From CAZVIJ01 sp964626735 (GTDB lineage: Bacteria; Patescibacteriota; Dojkabacteria; JAOAGR01): a stretch of 30,970 bases of DNA. The DNA lies in the NCBI GenBank assembly GCA_964626735.1, contig CAZVIJ010000017.1, forward strand, positions 1 through 30,970, in the 5' to 3' direction. Numbering within the stretch: the first letter of the stretch is position 1; every line of letters begins with the position of its first letter. This document shows positions 23,663-30,659 of this stretch, piece by piece. The notes under the pieces are model-generated. The model was not told where the DNA came from and made no database searches. It saw only the letters and a list, made by a program, of their open reading frames with translations. A program made the position numbers and the translations under genes.

Positions 23663-23670
23663 TATAGGTA

Positions 23671-24327
23671 ATGACGAGAAAGTCGTACAAATACATCATC
23701 CTCGATTGGGATGGCTGCATAGCGAATACGCTTAATGTATGGCTTTCCTCGTACAAACTAATATTCGGCGAATACGGCATCAACCTCACCGACGAAGAGA
23801 TTACGACCAAGGTTATGGGCAAATGGGATGGCCCTCGAGCGTTCGGCATACAGAATAATGAGGAGTTCCTCGGAAGAGTAGTCGCCCAGTCGATTCAAGA
23901 CCTGGTCGACGTCGAGCTTCATAAGGACGTTAAATCGGTGCTGGAGCAGCTCAATAACAAGGGCAAAAAGCTAGCCCTGATTACGTCTTCGCGTAAAGAT
24001 TGGGTAATCCCGGCGCTTAAGAGAAACAAGATAAAGGATCTTTTCGATACCATACTTGGCGAGGAGGATATTAAAGTCTCTAAGCCAGATCCGGAAATCA
24101 TCAATAAAGCTATCGAGAGGATCGGAGCAGTTCGTGAAGAAACCTTGGTCCTCGGCGATTCTGAAAAAGACGTCTACGCTGGTGTCAACGCAGGTGTCGA
24201 CACCTTGCTGTTTTATCCCAAAGGTAACGAAATTTTTTACCGCGAAGAGGTAATACAACGCGCTGGAGCAAATTTTATCATAAAGGAATTTGGCGAGTTG
24301 CTCGAAATAGTTGAACCCGTAGAATAA
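23671..24327 (+). CDS. HAD-superfamily phosphatase (phosphoglycolate phosphatase-like)
   Basis: 218 aa with all four HAD motifs. Motif I is LDWDGC (11-16; nucleophile D12 and acid D14), with a Trp between the two Asp as in many variants. Motif II is LITSSRKDW. Motif III is the Lys in KVSKPDPEI, and motif IV is GDSEKD. The helical cap between motifs I and II (about residues 18-85) gives subfamily I architecture, as in phosphoglycolate phosphatase and beta-phosphoglucomutase. Substrate cannot be told from sequence; general dephosphorylation of small metabolites is likely. It starts 23 nt after alaS and is followed 3 nt later by the ABC-F gene, so it is inside an operon. Confidence 0.85.
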   Translation: MTRKSYKYIILDWDGCIANTLNVWLSSYKLIFGEYGINLTDEEITTKVMGKWDGPRAFGIQNNEEFLGRVVAQSIQDLVDVELHKDVKSVLEQLNNKGKKLALITSSRKDWVIPALKRNKIKDLFDTILGEEDIKVSKPDPEIINKAIERIGAVREETLVLGDSEKDVYAGVNAGVDTLLFYPKGNEIFYREEVIQRAGANFIIKEFGELLEIVEPVE

Positions 24328-24330
24328 ACC

Positions 24331-25992
24331 GTGTACGTCAAGCTCGAAAATATCTCCAAAAAATTTGGAGACAAAATATTGTTTTCCCATGTAAACCTCA
24401 TGCTTACCGACAAGCACCATATTGGTGTCGTCGGTAAGAACGGCACCGGCAAAACGACCTTGCTCAAAATTATCTTAGGAGAAGAAAAGCCAGAGCGGGG
24501 AACAGTAGTCGTTGATCCTAAGAGTGCGAAAATCGCATACCATTCCCAGGTGCTCGACACCGTGCTTGATGAGGAACAGTCCGTTTTCGGATACCTCATG
24601 TCCCGAAGACCGCAACTGTACGATGTGTGGAAGCAGTTGCAAGACACCGATCGCGAAAATATCGTCGACGTGATATCCGAATATACCGATTTGGGAGGGT
24701 ATTTGTACGAAGATCGAATTGTCGATACCGCGAGAAAATTGAAGCTCGATTTGGAGCAGAAGATCGGCAGCCTTTCGGGGGGACAGAAAACCCGATTGAG
24801 GCTTGGAACGCTGCTGGTGACCGATCACGATATCTTGCTGCTCGACGAGCCTACGAACCACCTCGATATCGAAGGCATCGAATGGTTCTACAACTACCTT
24901 GAGGAGTATCGCGGACTGGTAGTCATCGTCTCCCACGATAGGAACCTTTTGACGCGCGCAGTCGGCAAGATCATCGAAATAGAGGATATGACGATAAAAG
25001 AATACTCGGGCAATTACGAGTACTACAAATCGCGAAAGCTTGAAGAGCGGATCGCCGCCGAGCAACGGATGCGGGAGAACGAACGCAAGGTCGATCAGCT
25101 TAATCAGGCAGCCTCGAAGCTTGATGAGCGGGTAAAGCGCCATGAAGAACGCGCGCAACGGGTACAATCCCATAACCTTCGGGTTGCCCGCCTCGAGAAG
25201 AAAAACAAATCGGCGCGGACCAAGCTGGTCATGAAGAAACTTTCTTTATATCGCGACAATGACAAGCTGTCGGCAAATTTCAAGATCGGAAGGCAGCAAG
25301 AAAAGCTTTCGACGACTCGGCGGCAGCTGCTCGAAAGGGCGAGCGATATCAACAAGCCGAAGGCGAAGATCGGATGGAATATGAAAATCGACTTCCATGT
25401 GCCGGTTATCGAAGGCGATTTTGCAATCCGGGTGAAGAATGTTTCCAAAAACTACGGCGAGCGGAACGTTTTGGAGAATATCTCTTTTTACGCAAACGGC
25501 AAAGACAAAGTGCATATCAAAGGACCGAACGGATCGGGTAAAACTACGCTGCTGCGCTCGATCCTAGGTGAGATCGAGCATGAAGGCCTCGTCGAACTAT
25601 CTTCTCAAGCTAAAGTCGGCTACCTTACGCAAGAGAACACGTCGCTTAACCCAGAAAACACGGCGCTCGGAGAGTTCATGCAGGTAGCGAAAAATATCCC
25701 GGAAGGCGAAGCGCGTGCATTCCTCCATTTTTTCCTATTCGAGGGAGATATGCCGCTTCGGAAAATCAAGAGCCTCTCGGAAGGCGAAAAGCTTAAGCTT
25801 AAGCTTGCGAAGCTGCTGTACGCGACCAACAATATCTTGCTGCTCGACGAGCCAACCAATCATCTCGACATACCTTCGCAAGAAGTAATCGAGAAGGCGT
25901 TGAAAGATTACGACGGATGCCTGATCCTTGTTTCGCACGATGAGGAACTGGTCAAGTCGATAGGCGTGACGAAGACTATCGAACTACCTTAA
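24331..25992 (+). CDS. ABC-F family ATPase (ribosome-associated type)
   Basis: 553 aa, two ABC nucleotide-binding domains in tandem and no membrane helix, which is the ABC-F layout. Domain 1 has Walker A GKNGTGKT (35-42), signature LSGGQ and LLLDEPTNHLD (about 168). Domain 2 has Walker A GPNGSGKT (about 398), a variant signature LSEGE and again LLLDEPTNHLD. Between them is the charged helical linker (about residues 230-330, Arg/Lys/Glu-rich, EERIAAEQRMRENERKVD), the P-site tRNA interaction motif region of EttA/Uup/Vga-type proteins. These factors act in the ribosomal E site to help stalled or starting ribosomes; some give antibiotic resistance. Which of these applies here is unclear. The start is GTG 24331, 3 nt after the HAD stop. 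Confidence 0.9.
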   Translation: MYVKLENISKKFGDKILFSHVNLMLTDKHHIGVVGKNGTGKTTLLKIILGEEKPERGTVVVDPKSAKIAYHSQVLDTVLDEEQSVFGYLMSRRPQLYDVWKQLQDTDRENIVDVISEYTDLGGYLYEDRIVDTARKLKLDLEQKIGSLSGGQKTRLRLGTLLVTDHDILLLDEPTNHLDIEGIEWFYNYLEEYRGLVVIVSHDRNLLTRAVGKIIEIEDMTIKEYSGNYEYYKSRKLEERIAAEQRMRENERKVDQLNQAASKLDERVKRHEERAQRVQSHNLRVARLEKKNKSARTKLVMKKLSLYRDNDKLSANFKIGRQQEKLSTTRRQLLERASDINKPKAKIGWNMKIDFHVPVIEGDFAIRVKNVSKNYGERNVLENISFYANGKDKVHIKGPNGSGKTTLLRSILGEIEHEGLVELSSQAKVGYLTQENTSLNPENTALGEFMQVAKNIPEGEARAFLHFFLFEGDMPLRKIKSLSEGEKLKLKLAKLLYATNNILLLDEPTNHLDIPSQEVIEKALKDYDGCLILVSHDEELVKSIGVTKTIELP

Positions 25993-26040
25993 CATTTTGG
26001 CTTCATTGCTGTACCCTTGAAATATCTAATTGGCACGCAC

Positions 26041-27300
26041 ATGGAGTTTAAAGAAGGCAATACGCCTATTATCAGTCTTAACCAGAACCAGAAAAAACGG
26101 TCCTCCAAGAAGCAATTGTACATTGCGGCACTTTTCGTCCTGCTGGTTCTTCTCGGAGTTATCGGTTTCGTTTTCGTCAAAAGTACGAAGAAAGATGCAA
26201 CCGGCTCGAGCGTAACCTCGAATTCTAAAGACCATACGGTTCCGGTATCGGGAAACGATGCCGCGATAACGCCCGAACCTCCGAAGCCGGTATTCGTCGC
26301 AAGCCCGGTGAACGGCATCATGCTTGAGCAGAAAGCCTTCGACGCGATCAAAGATCGCCCGGTTCTCGCTGTAATGATACAAAATAACACCGCGTCCCGG
26401 CCGGAGTGGGGCCTCAACGATGCGGACGTCGTTTACGAGACGCTAGCGGAGGGCGGTATCACGCGTTTCATGGGAATATTTTGGTCGAAAGACGTTGCCA
26501 AACTCCAGAGCCTTCGAAGCGCAAGAAAATATTTCGTCGAACTTACGGGAGATTACAAAACATCGGTGTACATGCATATCGGTCAGGCTGAAGGCGACGA
26601 CGACGTGAGCGCCGTTAACGCGCTCGCCCGATACAAGATAAAGGATCTCGCGAATTACGGTGGCGCATTTGATCGAGACCATACGTGTGAAAAAACGAGA
26701 GCGACCGAACACTGCGCTTTTAGCTCGACAGCGAAGCTATGGGAGATTGCGTCGAAAAACAAATGGAACGACGATGTAACTAAAGTTGAGTCTTTGAAGT
26801 TCAAGGACAAAACGGAAGAATCGAAATCGAACGGCAAGGCGCTGACCGATTTCAAGATCGACTTCCTCCCTTCGCTGGGCGGAACCGATTACTCGGTCCG
26901 ATGGAAATACGACGCGGAGGCAAAGGTGTATAAGCGGTTCAACGTTAACAATACGCCGTACGTCGTAGACGGAAATACCCAAGTGCAAAGCGATGTGATC
27001 GTGTACCAAAAAATAACCAGCTACCCGAAAGGCGACCATAAGAGTCACCAAGTGCAGGAAGTTATCGGAAGCGGTACGGGATACGTGATGCAAGACGGGA
27101 AAGTCTATCCGGTCAAATGGTCAAAACCCAACTATGCGACAAGGACGAAGTTCACCGACGCGGTTACGGGAGAAGAGTTCGTTTTCAACCGGGGCAAGTT
27201 GTGGATGACGCTCGTGCCGAAAAGCAACGAATATATTGATTTGACGCCGACGCCAACCCCGACGGCAACAGCGATACCGACAAAAACAGTGACTCAATAA
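26041..27300 (+). CDS. DUF3048 surface protein with Pro/Thr tail
   Basis: About 419 aa. A single N-terminal membrane helix (26-46) anchors it, followed by a polar spacer and the DUF3048 domain (about residues 85-395). Signature blocks are RPVLAVMIQNNTASRPEWGL, DVVYETLAEGGITRFMGIF, LRSARKYFVEL and, at the end of the domain, an RGKLWMTLVP stretch. The C-terminus is a (Thr-Pro)-rich tail, LTPTPTPTATAIPTKTVTQ, resembling wall-spanning linkers. The function is unknown; YerB of Bacillus is a lipoprotein of this family. TTG 26017 would add eight residues, but ATG 26041 is the conventional codon. It is preceded by a TATCTAAT stretch (26023-26030) that could hold a -10. The next gene begins 1 nt after its stop, and both share the outer-surface theme. 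Confidence 0.83.
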   Translation: MEFKEGNTPIISLNQNQKKRSSKKQLYIAALFVLLVLLGVIGFVFVKSTKKDATGSSVTSNSKDHTVPVSGNDAAITPEPPKPVFVASPVNGIMLEQKAFDAIKDRPVLAVMIQNNTASRPEWGLNDADVVYETLAEGGITRFMGIFWSKDVAKLQSLRSARKYFVELTGDYKTSVYMHIGQAEGDDDVSAVNALARYKIKDLANYGGAFDRDHTCEKTRATEHCAFSSTAKLWEIASKNKWNDDVTKVESLKFKDKTEESKSNGKALTDFKIDFLPSLGGTDYSVRWKYDAEAKVYKRFNVNNTPYVVDGNTQVQSDVIVYQKITSYPKGDHKSHQVQEVIGSGTGYVMQDGKVYPVKWSKPNYATRTKFTDAVTGEEFVFNRGKLWMTLVPKSNEYIDLTPTPTPTATAIPTKTVTQ

Positions 27301-27301
27301 G

Positions 27302-29005
27302 ATGACGAGGATTTTAGAAATAGTAATGGAATCTGCTCTACGCAGGTTCCTTTTTGCTTCCCTTATGGTTGCCGGATTGGTGACGAGCGCCGGTTATCTG
27401 GCAAAGCCGGTCCGTGCGACTGCCGGTAAGCCGCTGGTCACCGCAACGTTTTACATGTGGTACGGCGCACCAGACCCCGCCTGGGTGTATATGCCGCCTA
27501 ATTTCCCCTCGAACGGCGTCAACAGCGAGCTGTTCTGGAAGCAAAACCTTGAAGATCTGGCTTCGATAAATATCGGCGGGTTATTCCTTAATACCTTCCC
27601 GGGCGCGAAGGAGACCGCACCGTATAAAGATCAATGGAGCCATAATATCGTCAAACTCGCGATGGCTACCGCGGCAAAATACAATATCCCTATGAAGTAC
27701 GGCAACTTCCTTGACTTCCCGCATACTTTCCGCGACGCGGACGCCAATACGCTTTTCGACTACCATTATACCCACGATACGAAAGGGTATTTTACGATTG
27801 TACCCAAAGAAAAATGGCTTACCCACAACAACCAGCCTGTTTCCCAAGGCGGCCGACCGGTCGTCATGATTTGGGGCCAACCGAACGAATCGTCGACCAT
27901 GCCAACCTTCCTCAAACGATTTAGGCAGCAGTTCACCGCGGATTTCGGCGTCAATCCCTTCATGATTCTCGAGAACCTGACGACCAAGAAAGTTACGGAC
28001 GGCACGCTCTACGATGCGATTTATTCCTGGAACTCGCCGATCGGCGGTGCCCATGTCGATATAAAGAACAACTACAAAATAGGCGAGGTAGGGATCGGCA
28101 ACAATGAGCAGTTTATTCGCCCATGGCGATGCAACGGAAGCAACCCCGATGACCCCGTCGTCAATTACCGCGTACGCGGCACTGCTGCAGATCCTGCTGC
28201 TTGGTTCAATACGAATATCGCGAAGCTTCTGACCGATGTAAACATGCTTTTCATCCAAGATGCGAATGAGCTTGGCGAGGGAACGACCTGGCTGCGCGCC
28301 AAGAACTTCCCGAAACCCGGAAACCCCGTCTTCAACTTTTGCGCACCGGGATACAAGCTTGGCGAATCGCTCGATGCTGTACGATCTCGTTACCATACCG
28401 CCGACAACAAAAGCTATTTGCCCGAGGATTTCTATATGAAGGCAGTGCGGGCGGGTTTGCAAAGCAGGTACGGAATCCCGTGCGGTCCGCAAAACCCACC
28501 GACCGATGTTACCTATACGGTTAGCGGCACCCGAGCGACCATAACGTGGAAGGCTCCGGGCGGCCTCGTAAGCGATTACGTTATCCGGGTGAACAAGAAC
28601 GGCGCGCAATACGCGTATGCTCCTGAGAACGGTACGACCGTGACCGGAAACAGCTTTTCGTTCGATATGCAGCAGGGCGCAACGTTCAACGGATGGATGC
28701 ACGCCCGCAATATATGCGGTACATTCAGCGCCGCTACAGCCCTTCCTGCCATGTCTATCGCTCCGGCTCCGACAAGCACGCCGCTTCCGACACCGACGAC
28801 CGCTCCGCGAATGACCGACACGCCCGTACCCTGCACGCTCAAGCCTTCGGGAGATGCCAATTGCGACGGTTCGATCAACCTGAACGACTTCGAACGGTTC
28901 AGGCAAGAATACACCGGAATTCTTCCGACAAAAACTTCGGACTTCAACGTAGACGGCAAAGTAACCCTCATCGACTTTGAGACATGGCGGAGAAACTTCA
29001 AGTAG
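27302..29005 (+). CDS. Secreted DUF5010/GH99-like protein with Fn3-like domain and dockerin
   Basis: 567 aa, exported. The signal peptide spans about residues 9-40 (basic ESALRR, hydrophobic FLFASLMVAGLV, AxA-like VRA), so internal ATG 27326 may be the true start. A catalytic-like domain (about 45-390) opens with TATFYMWYGAPDPAW, similar to the first strand of GH99-type and DUF5010 putative glycoside hydrolases. It also has NIGGLFLNTF, an IPMKYGNF strand and FIQDANELGEG with acidic candidates. An Fn3-like beta-sandwich follows (about 398-478), then a Pro/Thr linker (APTSTPLPTPTTAP). Last comes a type I dockerin with two full calcium loops (DANCDGSINLND, DFNVDGKVTLID) and closing helices ending WRRNFK. 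It presumably binds a surface glycan and docks to a cohesin, but no cohesin gene is seen here. Hydrolase activity is inferred. Confidence 0.72.
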   Translation: MTRILEIVMESALRRFLFASLMVAGLVTSAGYLAKPVRATAGKPLVTATFYMWYGAPDPAWVYMPPNFPSNGVNSELFWKQNLEDLASINIGGLFLNTFPGAKETAPYKDQWSHNIVKLAMATAAKYNIPMKYGNFLDFPHTFRDADANTLFDYHYTHDTKGYFTIVPKEKWLTHNNQPVSQGGRPVVMIWGQPNESSTMPTFLKRFRQQFTADFGVNPFMILENLTTKKVTDGTLYDAIYSWNSPIGGAHVDIKNNYKIGEVGIGNNEQFIRPWRCNGSNPDDPVVNYRVRGTAADPAAWFNTNIAKLLTDVNMLFIQDANELGEGTTWLRAKNFPKPGNPVFNFCAPGYKLGESLDAVRSRYHTADNKSYLPEDFYMKAVRAGLQSRYGIPCGPQNPPTDVTYTVSGTRATITWKAPGGLVSDYVIRVNKNGAQYAYAPENGTTVTGNSFSFDMQQGATFNGWMHARNICGTFSAATALPAMSIAPAPTSTPLPTPTTAPRMTDTPVPCTLKPSGDANCDGSINLNDFERFRQEYTGILPTKTSDFNVDGKVTLIDFETWRRNFK

Positions 29006-29085
29006 CTTTGCTACGCCGAAGTTTTTCGGCCATGACCCATGCACAAGCGGAGCGTAGGGCGGAGACATGGCGCAGAAATTTCAAA
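28979..29085 (+). repeat. Direct repeat of the dockerin 3' coding end
   Basis: The last eight sense codons of the dockerin gene (28979-29002, ETWRRNFK) recur downstream at 29062-29085 and again run into a stop (TGA 29086-29088). They match at 21 of 24 bases, and all three differences are silent third-position changes. The second copy is in another frame and lies at the end of an 18-codon frame opening at ATG 29032. The 113 bp between the dockerin gene and the next gene hold only this repeat, two hairpins and a promoter. Confidence 0.8.
29002..29030 (+). terminator. Tandem short hairpins after the dockerin gene
   Basis: Two small perfect stems lie back to back at the stop codon: GTAGC-ttt-GCTAC (29002-29014) and GCCGAA-gttt-TTCGGC (29015-29030). 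Neither is followed by a T-run, so termination is possible but weak; mRNA 3'-end protection is another option. Confidence 0.35.
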
Positions 29086-29113
29086 TGACGTTATAGTGTC
29101 TCAGTGCTATAAT
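29085..29113 (+). promoter_or_regulatory. Promoter of the 252-aa unknown gene
   Basis: ATGACG (29085-29090) and a perfect TATAAT (29108-29113) are 17 bp apart. The -10 is 5 nt before GTG 29119, so the mRNA would begin at or just upstream of the start codon. The -35 overlaps the stop of the repeated dockerin tail. Confidence 0.55.
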
Positions 29114-29118
29114 ATAGG

Positions 29119-29877
29119 GTGAAACTGCTTCTTAAAATCGCTATCCTCGTTCTCTTTAACGGCATCATCTTCAGGAATCTTTACCTGAAAAGCTTCAATA
29201 CGTTCGAAAATAGCGCTTCCATTATTCGCTCGGTGCACTCCAAGCCGAACTACAAGTACTGGACCCGAATCGACGGAACAAGGTTTTGCAACCTCGATTC
29301 GTTAAGGATAAACGAAACCTTCAAGTATCTCGAGGCTTTCTCCGATAAGAAAACCAACGTCCTGTACCTCGAAAATGTCGAACTAGCCGACTGTCTCGAA
29401 AATATAAGGACCATCGCCTCCGAGTTCCATCGGAGAAACCTTGAACTGGCGATAAACATCGAAAAACAGATGGATTACAAATCGGTTTACTCGGAAGACT
29501 TCACCTCCATGCAGCCGAACTACTATCGTGAGAAGTTCAAGAATGCCGGTGGCGTGAACGATTGGGTAGATTATCTGGTAGTCGACAATGCCATGGAGTA
29601 TATGACGTTTGAAGACCGCCGTTCAGTCCTTGTAGCGCTACGTACCGTATTCCCGAAGCCGTTTATCGGGTTCAGGTTCACCAAGCATTTTGCCGGCGAT
29701 CCGGAAAGCCCGCATCAAATACGGAACAACGTGCAGATAAAAAATTTCCTGCCGAGAGACGATGATGGGGACTTTATTATCACATCGATAAAAACAAATC
29801 ATCTCCGCCGCACCACGATTTTCGTTGAAGACGAAGCGATGGATAAGGTTGGCGTCGACGGAGAGTTTGTGAAATAG
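29119..29877 (+). CDS. Uncharacterised membrane-anchored or secreted protein
   Basis: 252 aa beginning with GTG. Residues 1-18 (KLLLKIAILVLFNGIIF) form an uncleaved-looking signal anchor, and the remainder is hydrophilic and should lie outside the cell. I do not recognise the domain. Strand-helix alternation (TNVLYLENVEL, helix ENIRTIASEFHRRN, LELAINIE, DYLVVDNAMEYM, helix, PFIGFRF) suggests an alpha/beta, perhaps TIM-barrel-like, fold in which DYLVVDN and FIGFRF would be core strands. That would suit a carbohydrate-active protein beside the dockerin-bearing neighbour, but this is only a guess. Just two Cys are present. A near-consensus promoter precedes it. It ends 2 bp from the convergent clpP stop. 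Confidence 0.6.
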   Translation: MKLLLKIAILVLFNGIIFRNLYLKSFNTFENSASIIRSVHSKPNYKYWTRIDGTRFCNLDSLRINETFKYLEAFSDKKTNVLYLENVELADCLENIRTIASEFHRRNLELAINIEKQMDYKSVYSEDFTSMQPNYYREKFKNAGGVNDWVDYLVVDNAMEYMTFEDRRSVLVALRTVFPKPFIGFRFTKHFAGDPESPHQIRNNVQIKNFLPRDDDGDFIITSIKTNHLRRTTIFVEDEAMDKVGVDGEFVK

Positions 29878-29879
29878 CG

Positions 29880-30545
29880 CTATTCCACCATGATGGTTTT
29901 CCAGGCATTCTCTTTCTTGGTTATATCGACGATATGATCGACCAAACCGTAATCCTTCGCTTGCTTAGCGTTCATCCAGAAATCGCGTTCCATATCGGCA
30001 GCCACTTTCTCCTCAGTTTGTCCGGAGAATAATGCGAAGTATTTGATCGACTGCTCCTTCGACTTCCTGAACTGCTCGGCTGAGATAAGGATATCGGTCG
30101 TTTGGCCCTGAATGCCCCCGCCGTAATTATGCGGTTGGTGCATCATAACCTCAGCGTTCGGCATAAGGTATCGCTTGCCCTTGGTGCCGCCAGCGAGCAG
30201 GAATGCTCCGAACGAAGCGCAAATTCCCATGCCGATTGTTACGATATCGCAGGAAATGCTGTTCATGACATCGAAGATTGCCATTCCTTCGGTAATCGAA
30301 CCGCCGGGAGAATTCAAGTAGATGTATATGTCCTTCTTAGGATCTTCTTTTTCAAGGAAAAGCAGCTGTGCGATAATAAGTCCCGCTAGACCGTCGCCAA
30401 TAACGTCATGCAGAACGATGATCCTGTCTTTCAGTAGCCGGGAGTATATGTCGTATGCCCGCTCGCCGCGGTTGGTGTTTTCGATAACCGTTGGGACAAG
30501 CGCAGAATAGATGTCGAGAGGGTTAACCTTTTTTTTCTTTTGCAT
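29880..30545 (-). CDS. clpP: ATP-dependent Clp protease proteolytic subunit
   Basis: 221 aa, normal for ClpP. The catalytic triad is complete and falls at the E. coli precursor positions: S111 in GICASFGAFLL, H136 in MMHQPHNYGG, and D184 in AADMERDFW. The handle-domain helix and NAKQAKDYGLVD near the C-terminus are also typical. ClpP forms a 14-mer barrel in the cytoplasm that degrades proteins unfolded by ClpX or ClpC; no such partner gene is in the window. The N-terminus has a run of Lys (QKKKK), so the usual short propeptide is not obvious. ATG 30545 is preceded 6 nt upstream by a strong promoter, shown separately. It is convergent with the unknown surface gene and divergent from the partial membrane protein gene. 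Confidence 0.95.
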   Translation of the reverse strand: MQKKKKVNPLDIYSALVPTVIENTNRGERAYDIYSRLLKDRIIVLHDVIGDGLAGLIIAQLLFLEKEDPKKDIYIYLNSPGGSITEGMAIFDVMNSISCDIVTIGMGICASFGAFLLAGGTKGKRYLMPNAEVMMHQPHNYGGGIQGQTTDILISAEQFRKSKEQSIKYFALFSGQTEEKVAADMERDFWMNAKQAKDYGLVDHIVDITKKENAWKTIMVE

Positions 30546-30551
30546 GTCTCG

Positions 30552-30580
30552 ATTATATACATTCGATAAAAAGTTGGCAA
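30552..30580 (-). promoter_or_regulatory. clpP promoter (near-consensus, leaderless)
   Basis: On the minus strand, TTGCCA (30580-30575; five of six) and a perfect TATAAT (30557-30552) are exactly 17 bp apart, and the -10 is 6 nt before ATG 30545. No Shine-Dalgarno site fits in the 6-nt gap. This is the clearest example in the window of a leaderless start. No CIRCE or other heat-shock inverted repeat is visible. Confidence 0.75.
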
Positions 30581-30647
30581 AGTGCTGCTTCCTCTGCTAA
30601 AGATCGGCTTCAATCCTCCAGTTACCCCTTTTTAGCGTGTGATGCTT

Positions 30648-30653
30648 TATAAT
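30648..30653 (+). promoter_or_regulatory. -10 box (TATAAT) of the right-end gene
   Basis: A perfect TATAAT is 6 nt before ATG 30660. The -35 is weak. Together with the clpP promoter it makes a 114-bp divergent control region. Confidence 0.55.
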
Positions 30654-30659
30654 CAAACG

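Noticed and set aside
23640..23680. Frameshift hiding a C-terminal domain of alaS
   Set aside because: The sequence after the stop carries a -10 box and begins a complete HAD phosphatase; no DHHA1-like translation was seen in the other plus-strand frames.
24475..25173. 232-codon minus-strand open frame
   Set aside because: It is antisense to the ABC-F gene, whose Walker and signature motifs are intact.
27581..29068. 495-codon open frame on the minus strand
   Set aside because: It is antisense to the dockerin protein gene, shows no recognisable domain, has a shuffled Arg/Val-rich composition, and the plus-strand frame has a signal peptide, dockerin motifs and family matches.
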